Below, piece by piece: positions 15,950 through 22,878 of a stretch of 40,705 nucleotides of DNA (position 1 is its first letter; each line of letters starts with the position of its first letter). A program made the translations under genes and the position numbers. The stretch spans positions 1 to 40,705 of the forward strand of contig JAUSKU010000105.1 in the NCBI GenBank assembly GCA_030646755.1, in the 5' to 3' direction. The notes below the pieces were generated by a model that did no database searches, was not told the origin of the DNA, and saw only the letters and a program-made list of their open reading frames with translations. This stretch comes from Deltaproteobacteria bacterium (GTDB lineage: Bacteria > Desulfobacterota > JAENJC01).

Positions 15950-16750
15950 ATGAAGAAAAACTTAATGCTGTTTTGCCTCCTGACCCTAATCACCATTGGA
16001 TGCGGAGAAAATGTCTTTGAGGGGCAGGAGGACAAGGGAACAAGTGAGGCTGAAAGACTTGAAATCTCGAACAAGCTGGATTCGGGGGACTATCCTGCTG
16101 TATTGAACGACCCGAATGCAACTGCGGTCGAATATGGGGAGGCTGCAATGGGGTTGGCGGGTCTTGACCCTGTGAGCCTTATCCAGGCTATGAACGATGT
16201 GGCGGAAGACCCCAATATCACAGACAACGACCTCGGGCCTGTAACAAATTTACCCATTAACCCCGATGCCCTCGATGAGCTCCAAGCTGCCAAAAATAAG
16301 CTTTCTTCGGAGATCAGCAGTATCTGTACGGCTGACCCGACCTCCCAGCAGTGCAAAGACCTGAATTTCCAGATGACCATCCTATCCCTTTCCAGCACTA
16401 TAACGGCTTTTGCGCAGGTGGGACAGACAAACGTGGGCGGCTTTGACCCTACTGACGGCATAAGCACTACCGAGGCAACAAGCCTTGGGAATTATATAGC
16501 CTCAAATCCTACTGTCCAAGCTGATGCAAACGGCGACGGCACGCCTGATACCGGTTTGGCAACCCTCATAGATGGGGACGTGGACAATGTGGTGGCGGCA
16601 TTGCCAAATGCAGCCCTCGGCGCAGACTCGGACCTCAATCAGGTATTGACTGAGGCGACCCAAGGGTCTGGTAGCATCAATTACGATGGGACGGGAGATG
16701 TCACAAGCACGGACATCTCCAACTATCTCAAAAACGTCTTAGGAATATAG
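15950..16750 (+). CDS. lipoprotein with EF-hand-like loop, unknown function
   Basis: A 266-residue protein. The start at 15950 is chosen because AAAGGAGG lies 5 bases upstream; a GTG 42 bases earlier is possible but lacks one. MKKNLMLFCLLTLITIGC is a lipoprotein signal peptide ending in a lipobox-like TIGC. The mature part is Asp/Asn/Ala-rich and predicted mostly helical. It includes Cys-containing SSICTADPTSQQCKD and one calcium-binding-type loop DANGDGTPDTG, followed by GDVDNV and GTGDVTSTDIS, which recalls dockerin or cadherin-type Asp loops. No family recognised. The gene for an outer-membrane barrel protein follows 9 bases downstream, so the pair probably works together at the outer membrane. 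Confidence 0.75.
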   Translation: MKKNLMLFCLLTLITIGCGENVFEGQEDKGTSEAERLEISNKLDSGDYPAVLNDPNATAVEYGEAAMGLAGLDPVSLIQAMNDVAEDPNITDNDLGPVTNLPINPDALDELQAAKNKLSSEISSICTADPTSQQCKDLNFQMTILSLSSTITAFAQVGQTNVGGFDPTDGISTTEATSLGNYIASNPTVQADANGDGTPDTGLATLIDGDVDNVVAALPNAALGADSDLNQVLTEATQGSGSINYDGTGDVTSTDISNYLKNVLGI

Positions 16751-16759
16751 GGGGCGAAC

Positions 16760-17854
16760 ATGAAAAAAACTATATTATCGATTGCTCTTATTTCTTTAAT
16801 CCTTACCCCTGCGATAACCTTTGCCCAAAGCACTATCTTCAACTATCCTCATCTTTACAGGGGTATGCGCTCGCTTGGCATGGGCGGCGCCTATACCGCT
16901 GTCGGAGGTGACGCGGAGGCCGTATTTTATAACCCGGCAACACTCAACAACATGGGGTTTCAACTCGACCTTATTAATCCTCTGGTGGAGGTTGATGAGA
17001 ATGCAATGGACCTTTATGAGGATATAACCGATGCCCTTGACCTCGATACCGATACCGAGAGGACTGATGCGTTTCTTGATATTGCAAGGGAAAATGCCGG
17101 AGACCCTCTGCACTTAAGGGCTGCATTATTCCCAAGTGTTGCAGTAAAGAACTTCGCCATCGGTTTTCTCGGCCAAGGGACTTTTGACGGAAGAATACAC
17201 AATCAGAGCTCGAGAATTGTCGAGGTGCAAGGCGGCTACGAATACGGGCCGGTAGCTGGGTTTTCAGTTCCTCTTCCATTTACAGGGCTTCAACTCGGTG
17301 TATCCGGCAAGCATATAACCCGTACCTTTGTTGTGGAGGAATTTTCCGTAAACGAACTTGCCGCTGAAGACTTTGATATCGCCGATTACGAAACGACCAA
17401 TTCCGATTACAGCTTCGATGCAGGGCTCCTTTACGAGCTTCCTTTCCTTCCGGGAGTCAAGCCGAAAGTAGGTATAAGCGTCCTTGACATAACTGACCTT
17501 GATTTTGAAGAGGGCGGCAAGCTTCCGCAGAGGATAAATGTAGGTGCGTCGATTACCGCAAAGGTCCCTATCTTTACGGAGGTTATTGTTGCTGCAGATT
17601 ATGAAGACATTACCAAGGAATTTGAGCAGGACGACAGCACTTGGAAAAGGGTTCATCTCGGCGCTGAGGCCGGCCTTCTTAACAGGCACCTCCTAATAAG
17701 GGCAGGCATAAACCAAGGCTACCCGACTTACGGGGCTGAATTAGACATTTGGGCACTGAGGCTCGGCTATGTCTTTTATTCCGAGGAGATGGGCGCCCAC
17801 GCGGGCCAGGACAAGGACGACAGGCACCTGGTGCAAGTGACATTGGGATGGTAA
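16760..17854 (+). CDS. outer-membrane beta-barrel protein (PorV/TraF/UPF0164-like)
   Basis: A 364-residue protein with a Sec signal peptide ending near AITFAQS (about 23). The mature N-terminus YRGMRSLGMGGAYTAVGGDAEAVFYNPATLN is the hallmark of FadL-like and PorV/PorQ/TraF-type barrels. Alternating amphipathic strands fill the rest and end with HLVQVTLGW, an aromatic C-terminus fit for BAM recognition. Such proteins sit in the outer membrane as channels or scaffolds for surface lipoproteins. Nine bases separate it from the preceding lipoprotein gene, and a clear terminator follows. The exact cargo cannot be deduced. Confidence 0.8.
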   Translation: MKKTILSIALISLILTPAITFAQSTIFNYPHLYRGMRSLGMGGAYTAVGGDAEAVFYNPATLNNMGFQLDLINPLVEVDENAMDLYEDITDALDLDTDTERTDAFLDIARENAGDPLHLRAALFPSVAVKNFAIGFLGQGTFDGRIHNQSSRIVEVQGGYEYGPVAGFSVPLPFTGLQLGVSGKHITRTFVVEEFSVNELAAEDFDIADYETTNSDYSFDAGLLYELPFLPGVKPKVGISVLDITDLDFEEGGKLPQRINVGASITAKVPIFTEVIVAADYEDITKEFEQDDSTWKRVHLGAEAGLLNRHLLIRAGINQGYPTYGAELDIWALRLGYVFYSEEMGAHAGQDKDDRHLVQVTLGW

Positions 17855-17890
17855 TTTGAAAAACAGCTTTGAATTATGAGTTTTAAGTTA

Positions 17891-17914
17891 GGGCGGGCCT
17901 TCCCGCCCTTTTTC
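17891..17914 (+). terminator. intrinsic terminator after barrel gene
   Basis: GGGCGGG (17891-17897) pairs with CCCGCCC (17902-17908) around a CCTT loop and is followed by five T. It ends the lipoprotein-barrel operon, 37 bases after the stop codon. Confidence 0.9.
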
Positions 17915-17964
17915 TTTGGCTTTCTAATTGACTTTCCCTCCCTCAAAAGGTTATCATCAATCAA

Positions 17965-20292
17965 ATGGAAGACCTTCTCGGTAAACTCAATCCAGAACAA
18001 AAAAAGGCAGTTCTTACTATAGACGGGCCTGTATTGATCCTGGCCGGTGCCGGTTCAGGAAAGACAAGGGTCTTGACCCACCGCATCGCATATCTTATAT
18101 CTGAAAAAGGTGTCCTTCCAAGAAGCATCCTGGCTGTTACATTTACCAACAAGGCGGCCGGGGAGATGAGGGAGAGGGTCAGGCATATCCTGGGACCTGT
18201 TGGAGATAGGGTCTGGGTATCTACCTTCCACTCCTCATGCGTCCGCATCTTAAGAAAAAATATTACAAGGCTTGGGTATGGTGAGAACTTCGTCATATAC
18301 GACGACAGGGAACAGCTCGGGGTTGTCAAGAAGGTTATGGCGGCCCTTAATATCAACGAAAAGTTGTTTGCGCCCCAGGCAATTGCAGGAAGGATAGACC
18401 AGGCAAAGAACCGGTTGTTAAATGCCGCATCATATACGGCCATGGCAAAGGACTTCTTTTCCGAGAGGGCTGCGAAGGTATATGCCTCATACGAAGAGGA
18501 GATGAGGAAAAACAACGCCCTCGATTTCAACGACCTTATTATGCTGACTGTCAGGCTTTTCAATGAGCATCCTGACATCCTCAAGTCTTACCAGGAGCTT
18601 TTCAGATATATCATGGTGGACGAATACCAGGACACTAATCATGCCCAGTACAGGCTTATAAAGATGCTGGCTGTCGGCCACAGGAACCTGTGCGTCGTGG
18701 GAGACGATGATCAGTCCATCTATGCCTGGAGAGGTGCGGATATCGCGAACATCCTGGACTTTGAAAAGGATTACAGGGACGCAGTAATTATAAGGCTGGA
18801 ACAAAACTACAGATCCACAAAGAATATCATAAAGGCTGCTGGAGAGGTTGTAAAGAAGAATACCGGCAGGAAGGGAAAGACCCTTTGGACCGATAACCCT
18901 GAAGGCGAACTTATCGGCTATTATACAGCAAGAGATGAGCATGATGAGGCGAACTTTGTCACAAGGGAGATAGAGAGATTAAAGGTAGGGGCGCTTCGCG
19001 AAACGCCCCTACAATATAAGGATGTCGCTGTTTTTTACCGCACCAACGCCCAGTCGAGGGTAATGGAAGACATGCTGATGAGGGGCGGGATCCCATACAC
19101 CATAGTTGGAGGAATGAGGTTCTATGACAGGGCTGAGATAAAGGACATCCTGGCATACATGAAGGTCATAGCCAATCCTTCCGATTCCATAGGACTGAAG
19201 CGCATAATTAACACTCCCCACAGGGGGATTGGAGATACTACTGTTGAAAAAGTTGAAGGATATGCAGCCGAGAGGGGAGTAACCCTGTATGAAGCCATAA
19301 ATGAAGTGGTCAGTGGCCAGGGGTCAGGGGTCAGTATTGGGGAGCAAAAAACAGGAGCCATTGAACCACAAATACAATACACCGACCACCGACCACCGAC
19401 CACCGACCACTTATTAAAAGGTCCCAGACTCAAACTTAAATCTTTCTGCGAGATGATGGAGAGGCTGAAGAAGGGTGCAGAAGTAAATGCGGAGTCAGGA
19501 GTAGCAAGACTTGTACAATTAATACTGGATGAGACAGGTTATATCCAAAAACTCAAGGAGGAGAAGACCGAGGAGGCCCTTGGGAGGATCGAAAACCTGG
19601 AGGAGTTTATTACTGCCGCAGAAGAGTTTGACGAAAAGGCTGAGGAAAAAACGCTCAGGGCATTTCTGGATCAAGTGGCCCTGGTAAGCGATCTGGACGA
19701 AAACGAAGATGCAACCGACAGGATAACCCTGATGACACTCCACTCTGCCAAGGGGCTGGAGTTTCCGGTTGTTTTTATCATCGGGATGGAAGAAGGCCTC
19801 TTCCCTCATTCACGCACAAAAGAGGACCCCGACGGGCTTGAAGAGGAGAGAAGGCTCTGCTATGTGGGTATGACAAGGGCCAGAAGGAAGCTATATCTAT
19901 TAAATGCGAGAGAGAGAAGGGTTTTCGGGAGGGAGCAGGTAAACTCTCCGTCCATATTTATTGCCGAGATTCCGAGAGAGTTGATAGAGAGGGTCGGACG
20001 GGCTGTGCCCACAAGTTCAGTGGAGTGTCGAGTAGGAGCGTATAGCGATACGCCCGTACAGAAAGTGGGATTGCAGGCAAACCAGGCCATGGAGGAGTTC
20101 TTAAAGAGGCAGTCGGAAACAGGCGGCAACGGAGCATCCTTTAAAGTCGGCACAAAGGTAAGGCACAGTACATTAGGGATTGGTGTCGTTAAAGGAACTG
20201 AAGGGAGCGGCATTGCTGAAAAGGTTACGGTCCAATTTCAAGCAGGGATAAAAAAGCTGCTGACAAAGGTTGCGGGACTGGAGGCTCTTTAG
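17965..20292 (+). CDS. pcrA: UvrD/PcrA-type DNA helicase with in-frame repeat insertions
   Basis: A 775-residue SF1A helicase. Walker A GAGSGKT at 28-34; Walker B MVDEYQDTNHAQY and motif III VVGDDDQSIYAWRGA follow; motif IV region RLEQNYRS, motif V TLHSAKGLEFPVVF and motif VI CYVGMTRARRKLYLL are present. The C-terminal segment (about 720-775, KVGTKVRHSTLGIGVV) is the PcrA RNA-polymerase-contact-type tail. It functions in repair and removal of RecA or stalled polymerase. Three segments interrupt the family pattern without breaking the frame: residues 341-350 and 690-699, each from a palindromic repeat, and about 449-485 from a tandem CCGACCA block. They lie in loop or linker positions. The ATG is preceded by only a weak ribosome site. 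Confidence 0.95.
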   Translation: MEDLLGKLNPEQKKAVLTIDGPVLILAGAGSGKTRVLTHRIAYLISEKGVLPRSILAVTFTNKAAGEMRERVRHILGPVGDRVWVSTFHSSCVRILRKNITRLGYGENFVIYDDREQLGVVKKVMAALNINEKLFAPQAIAGRIDQAKNRLLNAASYTAMAKDFFSERAAKVYASYEEEMRKNNALDFNDLIMLTVRLFNEHPDILKSYQELFRYIMVDEYQDTNHAQYRLIKMLAVGHRNLCVVGDDDQSIYAWRGADIANILDFEKDYRDAVIIRLEQNYRSTKNIIKAAGEVVKKNTGRKGKTLWTDNPEGELIGYYTARDEHDEANFVTREIERLKVGALRETPLQYKDVAVFYRTNAQSRVMEDMLMRGGIPYTIVGGMRFYDRAEIKDILAYMKVIANPSDSIGLKRIINTPHRGIGDTTVEKVEGYAAERGVTLYEAINEVVSGQGSGVSIGEQKTGAIEPQIQYTDHRPPTTDHLLKGPRLKLKSFCEMMERLKKGAEVNAESGVARLVQLILDETGYIQKLKEEKTEEALGRIENLEEFITAAEEFDEKAEEKTLRAFLDQVALVSDLDENEDATDRITLMTLHSAKGLEFPVVFIIGMEEGLFPHSRTKEDPDGLEEERRLCYVGMTRARRKLYLLNARERRVFGREQVNSPSIFIAEIPRELIERVGRAVPTSSVECRVGAYSDTPVQKVGLQANQAMEEFLKRQSETGGNGASFKVGTKVRHSTLGIGVVKGTEGSGIAEKVTVQFQAGIKKLLTKVAGLEAL
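18985..19012. repeat. palindromic repeat (REP-like) inside pcrA, copy 1
   Basis: A 28-base near-perfect palindrome with arms GTAGGGGCG and CGCCCCTAC around a TTCGCGAA core. Read in the pcrA frame it gives VGALRETPLQ. It belongs to the same family as the copies at 20032, 29397 and 31158. Confidence 0.8.
19309..19412. repeat. tandem repeat insertion inside pcrA
   Basis: GGTCAGGGGTCAG-type direct repeats near 19309-19335 are followed by four consecutive CCGACCA units at 19382-19410. The segment adds about 35 residues rich in Ser, Gly, Thr, Asp, His and Pro to the helicase. Similar GGTCAG/CCGACCA tandems are common intergenic debris in environmental genomes; here the frame is kept. Confidence 0.75.
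20032..20059. repeat. palindromic repeat (REP-like) inside pcrA, copy 2
   Basis: A 28-base imperfect palindrome with GTAGGAGCGTAT opposite ATACGCCCGTAC. Read in the pcrA frame it gives VGAYSDTPVQ, parallel to VGALRETPLQ from copy 1. It lies in the linker before the C-terminal tail. Confidence 0.75.
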
Positions 20293-20305
20293 ATGACTAT
20301 CCAAG

Positions 20306-20326
20306 GGAACCCCTTATTTGGGTTCC
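20306..20326. terminator. hairpin between convergent pcrA and rhodanese genes
   Basis: GGAACCC (20306-20312) pairs with GGGTTCC (20320-20326) with a seven-base loop. It lies just after the pcrA stop and contains the stop codon of the full-length rhodanese. It probably acts as a transcript end in one or both directions; no long T-run follows. Confidence 0.45.
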
Positions 20327-20709
20327 ATCGGATATCCAGCCTCCACCCAGACGTTAAACCCGCCAAGCAGGGCCTTTACATCCTTAAAACCTTTGTCTAT
20401 CAATATTTGTGCCACACGGGCACTGGAGGCCTCATTAGGTCACGTGCAGTATGTTATTACCTCCTTATCCTTGTTGATCTTTGATTCGACCTCAGTCGGG
20501 GATAACCTAACGGCACCCTTTATCTTGATGTTACTCCCGTCGTAAGAGCCTTTGGACCTCATATCAAGGATGACGATATCCTCCCCCTTATCCATCTTGG
20601 CTTTTAGCTCCTCCTTTGTAATCCTCTGTGCTCCAGCATCCGCAGCGAGGGTTACAATGGGAAGCAGAAAGATGCAGAAAGCAACCATATATGAAAAAAG
20701 TCTCTTCAT
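20314..20709 (-). CDS. exported rhodanese-like selenoprotein (UGA = selenocysteine)
   Basis: A 131-residue protein if the in-frame TGA at 20440-20442 is read as selenocysteine (residue 90). MKRLFSYMVAFCIFLLPIVTLAADA is a Sec signal peptide, so the domain is periplasmic. The rhodanese fold follows: ITKEELKAKMDKGEDIVILD, then GAVRLSP, then the active-site strand VITYCT-U-PNEASSARVA. Relatives have Cys at the recoded position, the catalytic sulfur-carrying residue. Homology continues smoothly after the TGA (ILIDKGFKDVKALLGGF, WVEAGYP) to a TAA at 20314. Sixteen bases after the TGA is a hairpin fitting bacterial SECIS rules (separate entry). AAGGAGG lies 7 bases before the ATG. It ends the operon after the Cys-rich gene. 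The substrate (thiosulfate, sulfide carrier or other) is unknown. Confidence 0.88.
20409..20423 (-). promoter_or_regulatory. candidate bacterial SECIS stem-loop
   Basis: On the minus strand, GTGCC (20423-20419) pairs with GGCAC (20413-20409) around the five-base loop CGTGT. The loop begins 21 bases after the UGA at 20440-20442, inside the 16-37 base window known for bacterial SECIS elements, and carries a G within its first two loop positions followed by U. The stem is only five pairs, so it is modest but well placed. Confidence 0.65.
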
Positions 20710-20730
20710 CAACTCACCTCCTTCCCTGAT

Positions 20731-21336
20731 TTATTCCTTCCCCTTATCTCCGACAAACTGATCTCCCTTGTCTGCAAACAGCACGTTGAAGGTCGTAAGG
20801 GAGCCATAGATCCGTGTTATATACTGCTGGAGATCGATCTTCTCCTCATCTGTCATCACAGCATGGGCATTTATCTTCTGCTCCAGGACCCTCAATCTGT
20901 CGCGGAGCATTACTATCTTGTGGAAAAACACATCAATGGGGACAACCTTTTCCTGCAGCTCCTTGTTCCCCGGCTTCATGACGAGCTCTCCCCCCTCCCA
21001 CTTCTTCCCCAGTGGTATCTCTGACACCCCGAGGGTCTCGTTCAATAATTCCCTGAGTATACCTTTAAGTTCATCTCTTTCCATATCCAATACCTCCAAC
21101 GGCTTTGTATAAGACACACGGCTTCCGCGCAATATATAGCTTTCACAGACCTCTGCAGCACAAATAAAGAACCCTGAGGTAGGCCTTTTAAGGCACCTTC
21201 CCTTCAGGATACCATCTTCTTCAAATGGGTCGACCCAGTGCTGGCATTTTCCGCACCTGGCGTCATAAGGACATATATTAACGATCTCTTCAATAGAGTC
21301 GAGGCAGTCAAAGACCTCAGGGCATTCATGAATCAT
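20731..21336 (-). CDS. cysteine-rich N-terminal protein, unknown
   Basis: A 201-residue soluble protein I do not recognise. The first 65 residues hold eight cysteines (C5, C11, C22, C28, C31, C48, C58, C63), including CPYDARCGKC and CLKRP, suggestive of an iron-sulfur or zinc site. Residues about 85-200 are helical and charged, with a coiled-coil-like segment ending VLFADKGDQFVGDKGKE. Its ATG lies inside the 3' end of the full-length Nudix frame (11-base overlap), and 21 bases separate its stop from the rhodanese ATG, so the three genes are one operon. Redox or sulfur metabolism is a guess from the neighbour. Confidence 0.75.
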   Translation of the reverse strand: MIHECPEVFDCLDSIEEIVNICPYDARCGKCQHWVDPFEEDGILKGRCLKRPTSGFFICAAEVCESYILRGSRVSYTKPLEVLDMERDELKGILRELLNETLGVSEIPLGKKWEGGELVMKPGNKELQEKVVPIDVFFHKIVMLRDRLRVLEQKINAHAVMTDEEKIDLQQYITRIYGSLTTFNVLFADKGDQFVGDKGKE

Positions 21337-21772
21337 GGTCGCTTCCTATCATCTCCTTCGCCTTTTTCAGTATCTCTCTTTCATCCTCGTTTTCAATCTT
21401 ATTTATAGCCTCATTGATAGAAAACCATCTACAGTCATCCACCTCTTTGTCGTGCTCGCTTACATCCCCTCCAGTATACTCCATGAGAAAGAAATAGACT
21501 ATCTTGAACTACCTGATGGTCTCTTCCTTTTCCTTATGGGAATAGAAGTATTGTATATGGTCTATCTTCTCGATTATCTTTCCGTCAAGCCCTGTCTCTT
21601 CCTTTACTTCCCTGTGGGCGGTCCTGGCAATGTTCTCACCCTCTTCGACAAGACCTTTCGGAAGGCACCAGACCGTGCCTTCCTTTACAGCGATAAGGGC
21701 AACCTCTATCCCGTTATCTCCTTTACGATAGATTACTCCGCCTGAGGACAGCTGGCGTTCGTTTTTGATCAT
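21326..21772 (-). pseudogene. Nudix hydrolase interrupted by an amber codon
   Basis: The first 87 codons encode a Nudix domain with a complete Nudix box (G-x5-E-x7-REVKEETGL, residues about 40-63) and the leading SSGGVIYRKG strand. A TAG at 21509-21511 stops the frame after KEKEETIR. Beyond it the same frame continues with family-like FKIVYFFLMEY, CRWFSINEA and a final helix, ending at TGA 21326-21328, 11 bases inside the next gene. The full length of about 148 residues is normal for this family. Either a nonsense mutation has cut the gene recently, the codon is read through, or the base is an error; TAG is one change from TAT (Tyr). The intact box would allow partial folding only. Nudix enzymes hydrolyse nucleoside diphosphate derivatives. 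Confidence 0.8.
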
Positions 21773-21831
21773 GGATTAATCTCTCGGAGCCGTCAACAAC
21801 CTATCGAGTGCTCTTTGACTATTACCTACTG

Positions 21832-22878
21832 TTATTTCTTTGTTGCGAACTCTTTAAGTCGAGTGCATTCCACCAGTTTATGCAAAGTCTTCAATGTAAA
21901 GACCTTCCCTCTGGTTGACAGCAACAGCTTCTTCATATCCGCCCTGCGGACGCCAAAGCCACGTCCACTTATACAGGCAATGACCTCATATTTTGGATTT
22001 CCGTCTCTCTGCCCTTCCATGCTCAATTGCCCAAGATGCTGGATTCGAGTGACCTTGTCACGGGCCGTACCATCGTCTTCCGTGATCTTAGCCTCAATGA
22101 TGATCTGTGGATTAAATTCACTTGGTATGATGAAATCCGGTGTCTGGTCAAACCCTTCAATCTTTTCAGCCCGTTTTGTCTTCCTGAAACTAATCCCTGA
22201 CTTGGACAACACCTCTTCTATGGCGGATTCCAAGTTGTCGCCGATTATATCGCTCACCGAATCACGATGTCCGGCAAACGGCCTGCCGAGAAACCTTTCA
22301 TAAAGAAGCATTGCATAGGGCACTCCGATTTCCGCGCGGGCCTGTATAGTCTTCAACCCTCCCCTGGTGTCTGCCTTGTCAAGCCTATGAATCCTGTCAC
22401 CATCCGTCGAAGGAACGACGTTTGACAGTAAGTCACAGGCTGCCTGCACCAGGGCTACTACACGCTCATTGTTTGCACTTGTCTCTTTTAGCGGTTTTTC
22501 TGGCTCCATCCTGACCTGGCGATCCAGCGAGCGGATGAACCCTTGGGAAATTTCCAAGCCTGATTTTTGGGTTGCGATGTATGCCCATTCCGGCGGAGTA
22601 AAGCCGAGGATAGACCGGATGACTATGATTGAGATCGGTTCTGAATAGACCACAGGCATTACATTATCAGCTGTCATTTCGCTGAAGCTGAAAGTCGCCC
22701 TCTTTAAGGCCTCATATCCTCTTTCAAAAACGGGATATTCTATGAAGCCCTTTCCCTTTGGCATGGTCAGAAAATCAGACTCCAGGCAGGAAAAGACGGA
22801 GGAGATGTATCCATCCGTTTCTTCTTGTATCTCCCTAAAAGTCGCCTCAAAAGGGTATTTCATCTCTCCGGCTTTCAT
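21832..22878 (-). CDS. PD-(D/E)XK nuclease partner of DNA methyltransferase
   Basis: A 348-residue protein if started at 22878, where GAGGG precedes the ATG at 5 bases; a start at 22929 would add 17 residues. The C-terminal part has a PD-(D/E)XK core: TPDFIIPSEF, then IIIEAKITEDD, after a helix that begins NLESAIEEVLSKSG. The N-terminal 200 residues are helical and unrecognised, with a stretch about VQAACDLLSNVVPS. The gene overlaps the end of the methyltransferase by 32 bases, which implies coupling and marks it as the likely restriction subunit of a type II-like system. I could not assign a named restriction family. Substrate site unknown. Confidence 0.75.
   Translation of the reverse strand: MKAGEMKYPFEATFREIQEETDGYISSVFSCLESDFLTMPKGKGFIEYPVFERGYEALKRATFSFSEMTADNVMPVVYSEPISIIVIRSILGFTPPEWAYIATQKSGLEISQGFIRSLDRQVRMEPEKPLKETSANNERVVALVQAACDLLSNVVPSTDGDRIHRLDKADTRGGLKTIQARAEIGVPYAMLLYERFLGRPFAGHRDSVSDIIGDNLESAIEEVLSKSGISFRKTKRAEKIEGFDQTPDFIIPSEFNPQIIIEAKITEDDGTARDKVTRIQHLGQLSMEGQRDGNPKYEVIACISGRGFGVRRADMKKLLLSTRGKVFTLKTLHKLVECTRLKEFATKK

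Noticed and set aside
19309..19412. CRISPR-like repetition in pcrA
   Set aside because: The units are 7-base tandems without spacers and lie inside a coding frame.
20440..20712. Rhodanese as a simple truncated pseudogene ending at the TGA
   Set aside because: The domain continues intact after the TGA, the TGA falls on the catalytic Cys column, and a SECIS-like hairpin follows.
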